Source: Pyropia yezoensis
Lineage: Eukaryota; Rhodophyta; Bangiophyceae; Bangiales; Bangiaceae
Assembly (NCBI GenBank): GCA_009829735.1
Contig: CM020618.1
Location: forward strand, 9,515,119-9,579,118
Reading direction: 5' to 3'
Length of the DNA: 64,000 bases
The notes under the pieces were generated by a model. The model saw only the letters and a list, made by a program, of their open reading frames with translations. It was not told where the DNA came from and ran no database searches. The position numbers and the translations under genes are program-made. Positions 11,165 to 19,776 of this stretch are shown in pieces; the first letter of the stretch is position 1; each line of letters begins with the position of its first letter.

Positions 11165-11606
11165 TGTGGCAAAAACCACTTGCACACACGACACCCAAGT
11201 TGGGGCGGTGTACAAGGGCTGCCTCCCGTGTCGGGGGAACCGGAAGAAGTGCAAGTCGCACACACTCTATCCCTGTTGTAGGGCAATCCCCCCACTGGCG
11301 AACAAGAACCTGGTGTGTGGTCCAACAGTTTCTTGGTCGGGACGGGGAAGCAGGGCCAAGCCCCGCTGTCCCTCCCCTTATCCCCCCAGGGTCCCCTCAG
11401 AATCTCGCCACTCAGAATCTCCCACCCCAGCACCTGCCCACCGGGCCACACGAAAATTCAAGACGATAAATGCAGAAAACCCTCAAATCCAAGTTGGATT
11501 TACTACTAAGCTAACTATCCCAAACTTAGGGAACACGGACCCAAATGCAGGGGGAGGAACGGATCAGGCTAGTGGCCTGCCGCCCCTTGCATGGCACGTG
11601 TTGCCA
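11165..11606 (-). repeat. 5' LTR of family R copy B
   Basis: TGGCAACACG...TTTGCCACA on the minus strand; repeats at 8883-9325. Its outer end abuts the truncated retrotransposon 2. Confidence 0.75.
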
Positions 11607-11608
11607 TT

Positions 11609-12667
11609 TCAAGTGCCCTTGATGGGGACAATCTTGAACTGGAACTGGTCCAGAAGCTCCAGCCATTTGATTTGACGATCGTTGAGCTTTTCTTGGGTTC
11701 TTAGGTATATCAGGGACTCATGGTCCGTGTGGACCTCAAAGGGTCTTCCGTAGAGGTAGCAGCGCCAATGGCGGATGGCTTGTACGAATGCAAGTAGTTC
11801 TCGTTCACGAATGCTGTAGCGTTGCTCGTAGATGTTGAGAGTTAACGAAAAGTATGCCACTGGACGCCGTCCGCGTCCGTCATCTTGCTCAAGGACTGCG
11901 CCAACAGCATATCCGCTGGCATCGGTAGACACGTAGATCGGATATCTCTTGTCGAAAGGCCTTACTACTGGTGCGGTTGTTGTCATATTCTGCAGCTGCT
12001 CGAAGGCTTTCTGGGCGTCTGGGGTCCACTCGAAGTCGACATTCCCAGTCAGCCTCGTCAAGGGCGTGGCTACGGCCGCCATTCCCTTGATAAATCTGCG
12101 GTAAAAGTTGACCATACCGCCGAAGGATTGCACGTCCTTTTTGCTTCTCGGTGTTGCCCATGTACGAATGGCTTGGACCTTGTAGTCTTCCATGGAGAAG
12201 CCTTTCTCGGAGATGACGTGACCGAGGTAGTCCACAGTGGTCCGAGCGAATTGGCACTTGCTCAACTTGGCGTAGAGCTTGTGTTCTCGTAATTTGTCGA
12301 GTGCTAATCTTAGGTGCTTGAGGTGATCGTCATAGGTTTCGCTGTAGACAAGGATGTCGTCGAGGTAGACGCAGATGAAGTCGTACAGGTAGGGTCTGAA
12401 TACATCGTTCATTAGGTTCATGAAAACCGCGAGTGCATTTGTAAGACCAAAGGGTACGACCGTGAACTCATAGAGTCCGTACTTGGTTCGAAACGCCGTC
12501 AGAGGTATTGTTTCTGGATCAAGGCGAATCTGGTGGTAGCCAGAACGGAGGTCGATCTTCGTAAAGTACTTGGCCTTTCGCAGTTGGTCGAAGATGTCGT
12601 CGATGCGTGGTAGTGGATACGCGTTCTTGATGGTGGCCTTGTTTAGGGCCCTGTAGTCGAGGCACAT
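11609..12667 (-). pseudogene. Ty3/gypsy 2 reverse transcriptase and partial RNase H
   Basis: Shows LDYRALNKATIKNAYPLPRI, FTKIDLRSGYHQIRL, FGLTNALAVFMNLMND, the catalytic block VYLDDILVYS, VDYLGHVISEKGFSM, NFYRRFIKGMAAVATPLT, and RNase H VSTDASGYAVGAVLEQ, YSIRERELLAFV, VHTDHESLIYL. Ends at KIVPIKGT where the neighbouring element begins. Confidence 0.88.
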
Positions 12668-12739
12668 TCGCCAGCCACAGTCCTTTTTCGCCCCAAAGAG
12701 GACGGAAGAGCCCCATGGTGAGGCGCTTGGTTGGATGAA

Positions 12740-13513
12740 TCACTTCCTTATTAGGACGGCAAGTTGGGTCTTGAGCTCTTCGAGCTCCCATTCGGCTAGT
12801 CGGTAAATTCCGCTACGACGTGGTTGGGCATCGTCGGTAAGCTTGATGCCAAACTTGTGACTGCGCTCAGGAGGAAGTCCGTCCTGGAGCTCGTCTGGAA
12901 AGACGTCGGCGTACTCTTTGAGGATCTCTTGAACTTCTCTCGTGTCGTTGGCGTGTCCCATCGTAATGGCGTTAATGTCGAAGTTGGTAGAGGGATCTTC
13001 GGACTGCAGGTAGATGGCAAAAACCGGGCACCTTCGGACGAGGTCCCGGGCGAGACGTTGCTGACTGATCAGGGGTTCAGGCTTCTTCAGAGAGGCTGTG
13101 ATAGAGATTTTCTTGTGGTTGAACTTGAAGGAGATCTTGTTTTTCTTGTTGTTGATTTTGGCGTCCTTGTCATCGCGCCACTTCTTTCCCAGGATGAGGT
13201 CGTATGCGTTGAAGTCACATACAGCAAATCGTAGTCGTTCTTGATACGGTCCAATGTGAATCTCAAGGGGTTCAATGGTTTCAGCGAGGAGATGAGAGCG
13301 GCCATCGGGCATGCTTGCCGCAAAGTCCGTTTCCTTAATGTTCACAAGCAGGGAGGTCACGAGGCGCCTTGAGACGAAGTTGATGGGAGATCCGTCGTCA
13401 AACAGCACCTTAATAACTTTGCCATGGACAGAAGCAGTAGAAAGCAGAAGCCCGAGCCGCGGGCCTTCAAACGGTGACGACATATTTTCAGGAACCGAAG
13501 AAGCGTCTTTCAC
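12740..13513 (-). pseudogene. Ty3/gypsy 2 protease region
   Basis: Aspartic protease-like: VLFDDGSPINFVS takes the place of the usual D-S/T-G motif, with YDLILGKKW as the downstream hydrophobic-LG motif. The C-terminal 80 residues lead into RT (EYADVFPDELQDGLPPERSH, the usual pre-RT segment). Confidence 0.75.
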
Positions 13514-13536
13514 AAGTGTTGATGACGGTTGCTGCT

Positions 13537-14415
13537 TCAGTTCCGCTGGCCTTTTGGGCAGTCCTTAGCCAAGTGCCCTTTTTCGCGACAGCGGAGGCAC
13601 AGACCCTCGCGCATAGAGCGCTGGCGCTCGTCTGGCGTCAGCTTGTCGACCTTGGTGCTGGAAGTGTCCATTGGGATAACACCCGTCGTCGGTGGCATCC
13701 CAGAAGTGCTGCTAACATTGCTGGTAATACGGGACGCTCCAGCGTTGGCCGCTTCGACGCGCAGGTCGTCCGTCATAAGGGACTCAAGATCCGTGTAGGT
13801 CTTCAGGCACAGTGCCTGCCAGATGTCTCGCTTAAGGCCTCGGCTATAGCGGTCGATTTTTTCCGCTTCGGTGATGTCGGGGATACCCAAGAGGACGCTC
13901 AGGAACGTCCTGTTGAACGTCCCGACGTCCTTGATTTGACGCCAGGAGTGCAGTTTGTCCCGCGCCGCCTGCGTCTTGTGCAGTGGGCTGAAGCGACGGA
14001 TGAGCGCAGTCCGCAGGGCAGTCCAGCCGGGGACCGCGATGGTACGACTGTACGTATGCCACCAAGTGAACGCCTCGCCGTCCAGGTAGGTGCAGGCGAT
14101 CCGGCACGCTTCGTCAGGGTCAGTCTGCCGCACATAAGAGTCCATGTGCGAGCACCACGCTTCAATTGTCCCGGGCTTGCCGGAGAACAGCGCGGGCTTG
14201 TGCGGCCTCGCAGTCGTTGTGCCTACACCGGTGGTCTTGGCCTGCGCGTCCGACAGCTGTTTCTTGGCGTCCGCCAGTTCTACCTTGTGAGCCTCGAGTT
14301 CGGCGCTCATCTGCGAGACGAACGCAGTTAGTTGATTCCATGATTCCGCTGAGGGTGAGGTAGAGGCCGTGCCTGGATTAGTCGGGCTAATACCAGAAGG
14401 ATTAGGGGGATCCAT
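13537..14415 (-). pseudogene. Ty3/gypsy 2 Gag with zinc knuckle
   Basis: Begins at the ATG of MDPPNPSG. Has a coiled-coil-like region (MSAELEAHKVELADAKKQL), the Ty3/gypsy Gag core (FSGKPGTIEAWCSHMDSYV; AFTWWHTYSRT; ALIRRFSP) and a C-terminal CCHC zinc knuckle CLRCREKGHLAKDC. This part of the fossil looks well preserved. Confidence 0.85.
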
Positions 14416-14771
14416 GGTAAAATTCGCAACGATCAAATCAACTAAGCAGATCTAAATCGACTTACTCCGGTTGGGCGCCGGGCAGGTCCTTAAAGATGTG
14501 CAAGGTAATTTGATCCGTCAAAGTAGTGGTACACGAGAACCTGGACGTGTGCGGCCGTAGTGGCTGCAACGCTTCCAAAGATGTACAACACTATTTGATG
14601 GTTCACAAGTGATGCGATGAAACAGAATTCGACGACTCAAGCATGCAATCGGATTTTGCTGCCGGCGTCCGCGCGCGGGCCCGAGTCGGGTCGCGCCGGA
14701 CTTCCAAGCGGGGGGTAATCCACGTGGCAAATCGCGCCTCTCGCACAGATCCTGGGGGGTGTTGCGAGGTG

Positions 14772-15392
14772 TCAACTGGTGTGGCGCGCCAGCGTGCGGT
14801 GGTGGTCCTTGCCACGCTGGTGGCGTTCGAAGTGTTCCACCGTCTCGAATTCGCGATCGCAGATGTCGCACCGCGGGCGCGTGGCTGGACGGTTGACCGT
14901 ATTGCGGTGGCGCCGCGACCAGCGATGATCGCGCAGCACTGTCAGGCTGTTGCAACGCAAGCCACAGGGCTTGCACACGTACTTCTCCTTGGGGATGCTC
15001 TTGGCGATCCGGCGCTGCTCCCGCTGCTCCGCCGCGCGCGCCGCCGTGGGTCCGATGTGCCCAATACGTGGGGCGGGCGGCGCAGTGTATCGCCGCGCGG
15101 GGTCCAGCGGGGGCAGCAGCAGGCCCCGACTGGCCGAGCCCGCCGAGCCGGGCGTGGCGGGGCCCTTGCCCTTGCGCGAGAGGGGGGGCTTGGATGCGGC
15201 TGCCGCCGCCGAGTCGGCCGTCGCCGGCACAGAGGATGACGTGGATGCCGCCGCCGGCGATGCGCGCGCCGCCGGGGTGACGCGTGCCTCCGCGGTCGCG
15301 CGCGCCGCCGGGGCGCGCGAAGTCGCCGCCGAGGAAGTCGGGGCGCCCGCCAACGCCGAGGAAGAATATTCGGAACCTAATTTGGCACCCAC
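14772..15392 (-). CDS. C2H2 zinc-finger reading frame inside the retroelement nest
   Basis: About 206 codons with no ATG in frame, so the 5' end is missing or in another exon. The N-terminal 120 residues are Ala/Pro/Ser-rich; the C-terminal 70 hold two finger-like units: C-x2-C-x12-H-x6-H (CKPCGLRCNSLTVLRDH..) and C-x2-C-x12-H-x5-H (CDICDREFETVEHFERH..). These are C2H2 fingers, not the CCHC knuckle of Gag. It is GC-rich like host genes, unlike retrotransposon 2 beside it. It may be a captured host fragment or part of an element I cannot name. Confidence 0.5.
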   Translation of the reverse strand: MGAKLGSEYSSSALAGAPTSSAATSRAPAARATAEARVTPAARASPAAASTSSSVPATADSAAAAASKPPLSRKGKGPATPGSAGSASRGLLLPPLDPARRYTAPPAPRIGHIGPTAARAAEQREQRRIAKSIPKEKYVCKPCGLRCNSLTVLRDHRWSRRHRNTVNRPATRPRCDICDREFETVEHFERHQRGKDHHRTLARHTS

Positions 15393-15628
15393 TGGGTTTC
15401 AACAATCCGCTGACCAAAAGAAAAAAACCGTGACAGGGGCCACCAGGGCAGTGTCAGGGCCGTGTTCTTTCGGTGTGATTCGTGGAACCCGCTGCGTTCG
15501 TATTACAAGGCCCGAGGCACGCCGAAAACAGGGGGCAGCACGAGGGCACAAACGCAGGGGGGGCCAAATCGGGAACGGAATCGCAACGTCACCGACAGGA
15601 GGAAGTCAAACAATCTGAAGCTACCACA

Positions 15629-16500
15629 TGTGAGGCACCACCCATACCCGGGCAGCCCTCAACGTACTGGTAAACGGTGTCAGCTGCCCGCGCAAGCCAA
15701 TGAGCCTGCGGGGCGCGGGGAAGGTGACGGGCGGGGTGACGGTGATGGGGTAGGGAAGAAGATGGGCGTGACGTCGGTGAGGGTCGAGGGGGTCGAGGGG
15801 TTCGAGGGTAAAGGAGGTCGTTGTGTCTGTGTTTGTTGTTCCCCCCGAGGTCTCCCCGGGTGGCGCCCGCACTCACGCATTATGTACCCCCGGGGGGGCA
15901 CCTAGGGTGCCCCAAAGCATGCGATTGCCCGTGCCGCCGGGGAGGCGGCACCAATGGGCTCAAAACAAGGCATAGGCTCTCAGAACAAGTCAAGGTGGGT
16001 GTGCGCGCCCCAAGGCGCCCCACCAGACAGCCCCAAGCGGGGGCGGGGGCGGCGTGCGGCGCTCGTGGCGCCGCGCGGCTGGCCTCACACGCCGGTCGGC
16101 CGGAAAGGCCGCAGAGGCGTGTAAGCCAGACGCTAGTCTTCGGGTCGAAAATCTCCCGTGGGTCAGCCAATCTTGCCGTTCCCATTGGCTCGTGGGGAGA
16201 TTGTTCCGGCTGGCCGATGAGTCAAAGATGTGGCTTGTCCTGTGGTCCGTTAGTCCTCTGATCCGCGCAGAGAAAATATCCGTCCGGAGATGAGTCAGGG
16301 TACAAACGGGTAGCCGATCCGCGGCTCTCGTGCTGACCGTCCGCGACCCGTAGAATCTCGGCCGGACACCGCGGCATCTCCAGATCACGAGGGAGTTTAT
16401 GCGTCTTGGAAGGAGTTGGCTGAGAAGGACAGGGAAGGAGAGGCCCCAGTCCTTATCCCCGAAGCTAGAGTCTTGGGGATTTAGGGGGCATATCCTTATA
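15629..16500. repeat. Solo-LTR-like repeat X, copy 2 (about 872 bp)
   Basis: Starts TGTGAGGCACCACCC and ends CCTTATA; matches 6255-7175 along its length. It sits just downstream (minus strand) of the Gag start of retrotransposon 1. Target duplication not clear: ctacc (15621-15625) and gtacc (16501-16505) would fit only if three extra bases belong to the element. Confidence 0.6.
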
Positions 16501-16840
16501 GTACCGTCGCATGGCGTGTTGACATCAGCACTGCCGTTGCGTCCTCCGTACGCTCTTGACGGGCGTCCAGTTCGGTGAACCGGGCCTCGATGAGAGCCAA
16601 TGATGCCATCAGGGAATCCCCTGGTGAAGGTTGCCGCGGAGTGAGGTCGGCAGAAGACGGTTGGGGCGGTCCGCCGCCCCCGGCCGTCCGACCCGTACCA
16701 AACGCCGATCCGGCACCGGAGAGCATAGGTGTCTCAATGTTGTCGATCGGGTTACCGATCCCGGTTCCCGTGTTCACCTCCGGGGTCGGCGTCGACGCCG
16801 ATCCGTCATCTTGATCGTTCCCCGTCTCTTGGGTAGACAT
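16501..16840 (-). pseudogene. Ty3/gypsy 1 Gag N-terminal part
   Basis: Opens at MSTQETGNDQDD about 225 bp downstream of the 5' LTR, the normal place for Gag. Rich in Ser, Thr, Pro and Asp, with LIEARFTELDARQERTED able to form a coiled coil. Cut by repeat X copy 2. Confidence 0.5.
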
Positions 16841-17048
16841 AGTCACAATCAGTCAACCGACGTAACGGTCACCACAAATAAGAGAGCGAGGGGGTAGGTT
16901 GGGGGAGAGTAACAGTAGATCGCAGTCAAACGTAACCACTCAACACAATCAACCAGATCACAACACCACGAGTACAAGAAAAGGACAGGATCCCTTTCCG
17001 TGTGCCAGGGCCGAAGACGGCGTCACCACAAGGGTGACGGAAGCCCGT

Positions 17049-17065
17049 CCCCTGCTGCTCCACCA
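17049..17065 (-). other. Primer-binding site of Ty3/gypsy 1
   Basis: TGGTGGAGCAGCAGGGG on the minus strand, one base inside the LTR end; identical in sequence to the site of family R copy B. Confidence 0.75.
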
Positions 17066-17066
17066 G

Positions 17067-17394
17067 TGTAGCACTGTAGGGAACCGCTGCACGTCCACTC
17101 TCAGGGAACACTCACCAAGGGGGATCGGCACCAACGTCACCGGGAGGCCAAGGTTGCTGTCCTTGGAGCGCAAGCCACGGGACCAAGATGGGAGCCCAAA
17201 TGGGAGGGGTTTGTTGTTCTACCATGGCCGGCGGCGGATTCGCCGCCGGCCCCCTCGTTATAAACCCTCGGAGACACCGCTAACTACCCTCCACCCCAAG
17301 ATGCAAGTCCCTCTGGTCATGCGTAACTTATAGATACCGTGACCAATACGGACTCCCAAATTGAAATTTAAGGGTTAGAAGTAGTCCCCCTACA
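17067..17394 (-). repeat. 5' LTR of Ty3/gypsy 1 (328 bp)
   Basis: Minus-strand ends TGTAG...CTACA are a perfect 5-bp inverted pair. The outer side (17395 on) is Tc1 transposase sequence, the inner side is the primer-binding site. Confidence 0.75.
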
Positions 17395-17821
17395 CTTGGG
17401 TCACAATACGGTCATCCATATTGCTACAGAAGGCCCAGCTTGGGCTGCGGGTTCTTCCTTGGGTCGGGCAGAGCCCCGACCTCAACCCCATCGAGAACGC
17501 TTGGGCTGAGCTGGAGAGGCGCCTGCGAAAGCGCGGTACAGTCTTTCTCCATTGCTGTGACATCCTTTCTTGGGCACGGTGTCTAGTAACCAATGCAGGT
17601 CGACCGACCTCTACGGTGCGATCAACGCATGTGTCAGCATTCGATCGTTGTCACCGACCAATCAGAGGGCGGAATCAAGTTACAATCCTTGGGCTTACGG
17701 TCGCCACGAAGGGTGCCCAAGAATGGAGAAAGACTGTACAGTTCCCAAGAACAAGGACGAGCTGTTTGGGGCCCTCTGCCAAGAGTGGGACGCCATCCCA
17801 CATACCTTTTTTGTTATTGGC
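17395..17821 (+). pseudogene. Tc1/mariner transposase, C-terminal part
   Basis: After the LTR, a short HNTVIHIA stretch resembles the second catalytic block (Q-D-N-A-x-x-H) but has His where the second Asp should be, and the following block is in another frame. The third block LPWVGQSPDLNPIENAWAEL is well preserved and gives the catalytic Glu/Asp region. The MITE at 17539-17736 interrupts the next helix; beyond it the frame continues as VPKNKDELFGALCQEWDAIP, the normal C-terminal motif. No stop codon is seen before the terminal repeat. Confidence 0.85.
17539..17736 (+). mobile_element. 198-bp MITE, copy 1, inside the Tc1 transposase
   Basis: Ends CAGTCTTTCTCCATTG and CATTCTC...: near-perfect terminal inverted repeats, flanked by TA on both sides (17537-17538, 17737-17738). 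Copy 2 at 55451-55648 is inverted, the same length and differs at about three positions. It carries no protein. The ends share only CAGTC with the surrounding Tc1 element, so another Tc1/mariner-type transposase probably moved it. Confidence 0.9.
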
Positions 17822-17848
17822 CGTACGGATAAAATTGGGTACCGACAG
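17822..17848 (-). repeat. Right terminal inverted repeat of the Tc1/mariner element
   Basis: Reverse complement reads CTGTCGGTACCCAATTTTAT..., matching 3711-3737; followed by TA. Confidence 0.85.
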
Positions 17849-19610
17849 TACATCCCCGCGCCCCTCATGTGGCGCATCGCCCTTCTTGCTGCCGCCGAGC
17901 CTTCCCATTCGTGGGCCACTCGCTGGACCGCGTGTGTGTGGCAGTTTGTTCTGGCTCGCCGCTCGGCTGAAATTCTCTCGTATGTACAAACTAGCGCGCT
18001 ACGCGGTTCTGGTAGTGAGCGGCACTGCCCCTCTGACGAAATCTGTCGCGCCCCGAGCGACAGGCAACCGGGCGCGAGCTCACGGCGGGAGCGCCCGCAT
18101 GGGGACGGGGCGGCGAGCCCGCCGCCGCCTCCGCCGTTGCCGTGCGAGACGCCGCGGGCCCAGCCGCCACCGCCCGGCGCCACCGGCGGGCGCACCAGCG
18201 AGCCCACCGCGCCGACGGGTCAACGTCGAATAGAGAGGATGCAGGCCCGCTGGCAGGGCCGCGCCTGCCTTGCGTATCCCTATCAATGCCCGCGCACCCA
18301 CCCCCAGGCAGCCGTCGCGCGGCATTGCCTTCGCCCGCTACGTTGGTCGAGCGGACGCCCCCCAGCTCCGCGCCGTGCACAACGAGCGTGGGCGCGCGGA
18401 GGGAGGAGGGCCACCAACTATTTGCAACGGTGGGGGGAGGCGGTGGCCAGCGTCGGCGGCGGGGCACGCCACGCGGGCGCCTCGAGCGCCACGCGCACGA
18501 GGCGAGACTCACCACGAGGCGCCCGCATGCCACGGCCGCGGCGTGGGAGGCCCCGACACGCCAGCAGCCGCCAACTTGGCGGCCTGCTGCTGCCGCACCC
18601 CCACACCGCACACCCGCCCCTCGCCGCTCGTCCAATGATGCATATCCGTCAGAGGGCATGGTAGTCGGCCACACACCCGCGAGGGGCAACAAGGGGTGCC
18701 GCCAGCACGCCCGCGGCGGGTGGCGGCGTCGCCGGCCGACGCGCGGTTGACCAGGTCGTGCGAAGCGGTGCCGCGGCGCGATGGCGGTCGACGAGGGCGG
18801 ATCAGCCCGTCCGCGACCGCGACGGCGGCCGACCCCCACCCGCGCCCACATCATCGACAGCACCGTAGACGCTGCCAGCAGGGGGCGTCCACCCCTAGAT
18901 GGTACACAGGTCGCCCTCCGACCATCCGACGACGGGGCGCGTCGGGAGGCGGCTCACCGGCGCCGATGGAGCCGGCATTGGCGTAGCGGCCGCAACGGCC
19001 GCGCGCGCCGCCGCCCCCCCACGGGCCCCGCGGAGCGGCGATGGGGTCGGCATCCGTGGCGGGCGCGGCGCTGACGCTGCCAAGCGTGGGCGCCCGCCCG
19101 CTCGAGCGCCCGCTGTCGGCCACAAGGAGCACCCCCGACGACCTCGCGTGGGGGGGGCATGTCCCCCCCGCCAAGGCGCCGTGTGGGGGGGGGGGGCGGG
19201 GGGGACGAGGCGCCTACGCTGTAGTGGGTGGATGGGGGATGCACGCCACCACCTCCGAGCGCGCCGTCCGCCCCAGCTGCCGCGACGTGCCCGCCCCCAC
19301 GTCGGGCGACGATGGCAGCGGCGGCAGCGCGGCAACGGCGCAACTGCCGCCACCGCCGACGGTGCGTGGGGGAAGGGGGGTGGCAGTGATGGGGGAGGAG
19401 GGGGGGGGGAGGGAGGGTCAGGCCGCGTCGGCCGTGGTTGGCCGCTCCCGCGACCGACCACGGCCGCTGGTGTCAGGCGGGGACAGAGGAGACGAAGGCA
19501 TGGGGGTGTGGGACGTTGCAGGGGGACAGGAGGTTGGGGTAGGAGGTGAGTTGGTGAGGGCGGCGGGCTGGGAGCATGGGCAGGTCTCTGCTTCCGACGG
19601 TCGGGGTGTG
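17849..19610. other. GC-rich spacer, no gene recognised
   Basis: Frames are open on several strands but are Arg/Pro/Ala-rich shadows without domains. The right part is downstream of POLA2. Confidence 0.5.
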
Positions 19611-19640
19611 TGTACAGTACATACATGCAAGCATATGTAC
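19611..19640. promoter_or_regulatory. TGTACAGTACAT palindrome in POLA2 3' flank (candidate 3'-end signal)
   Basis: On the POLA2 strand: GTACATATGCTTGCATGTAT then GTACTGTACA, about 140-165 nt after the stop and after a T-rich stretch. The same TGTACAGTACAT core occurs at 47371-47382 between two convergent genes. UGUA elements are known upstream signals for cleavage and polyadenylation; this role is inferred here. Confidence 0.35.
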
Positions 19641-19776
19641 TTCAGTCACGGACGGGAGAGAAGAGACACAACAAAACAAAAAAGACAGGCGTGCAGCGGC
19701 GGTCGGCCCCGGCCGCGGTGGCAAAGGCGTCCGCCCCCCCACCAGCGGGCTCCCTCCCCGTGCCCGAGCCCCCCTC

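Larger units (their letters stand above)
8883..11606 (-). mobile_element. Family R LTR element, copy B (both LTRs present)
   Basis: Two direct repeats of about 442 bp (8883-9325 and 11165-11606) enclose 1.84 kb. Reading right to left the LTR begins TGGCAACACG and ends TTTGCCACA, followed after two bases by a primer-binding-site-like TGGTGGAGCAGCAGGGGA (11145-11162). A purine-rich stretch lies next to the left LTR. So the element is on the minus strand, although its conserved reading frame is on the plus strand. By eye the first 130 bp of the two LTRs differ at roughly one base in ten, so it is not recent. No clear 5-bp duplication: flanks are ccgtg and tttca, and the two sides belong to different elements. 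Confidence 0.72.
11607..14480 (-). mobile_element. Ty3/gypsy LTR retrotransposon 2, 5' part only, lower GC
   Basis: Gag, protease, RT and the first part of RNase H are present in that order on the minus strand; integrase and 3' LTR are absent because the element stops at 11607 against family R copy B. Base composition is visibly less GC-rich than the host genes and than the first element, and the RT is a different lineage (LDYRALNKATIKNAYPLPRI). The right limit (leader or LTR remnant, 14416-14660) is not certain. Broken, with few visible breaks in the remaining part. Confidence 0.75.
4654..17394 (-). mobile_element. Ty3/gypsy LTR retrotransposon 1, nested in the Tc1 element
   Basis: Reads right to left: 5' LTR 17067-17394, primer-binding site 17049-17065, Gag start near 16840, then after other insertions protease remnant (8738-8882), reverse transcriptase (7179-8192), and RNase H plus integrase (4654-6249). 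The 3' LTR is missing; the element ends inside the integrase C-terminal GPY/F-like module at 4654. Pol order protease-RT-RNase H-integrase is that of Ty3/gypsy. It is broken by several insertions and more than one reading-frame break. Confidence 0.8.
3711..17848 (+). mobile_element. Tc1/mariner DNA transposon, split by nested retroelements
   Basis: Terminal inverted repeats of about 27 bp: CAGTCCGTACCCAATTTTAT at 3711 continuing to 3737, and its near-exact complement at 17822-17848. Both ends are flanked by TA (3709-3710 and 17849-17850), the target duplication of Tc1/mariner elements. Without the nested DNA the element would be about 1.4 kb, the usual size for the family. Its transposase gene is split into 3893-4653 and 17395 onward, and the C-terminal part is split again by a MITE at 17539-17736. 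It therefore landed first; the other elements came later. Confidence 0.88.
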
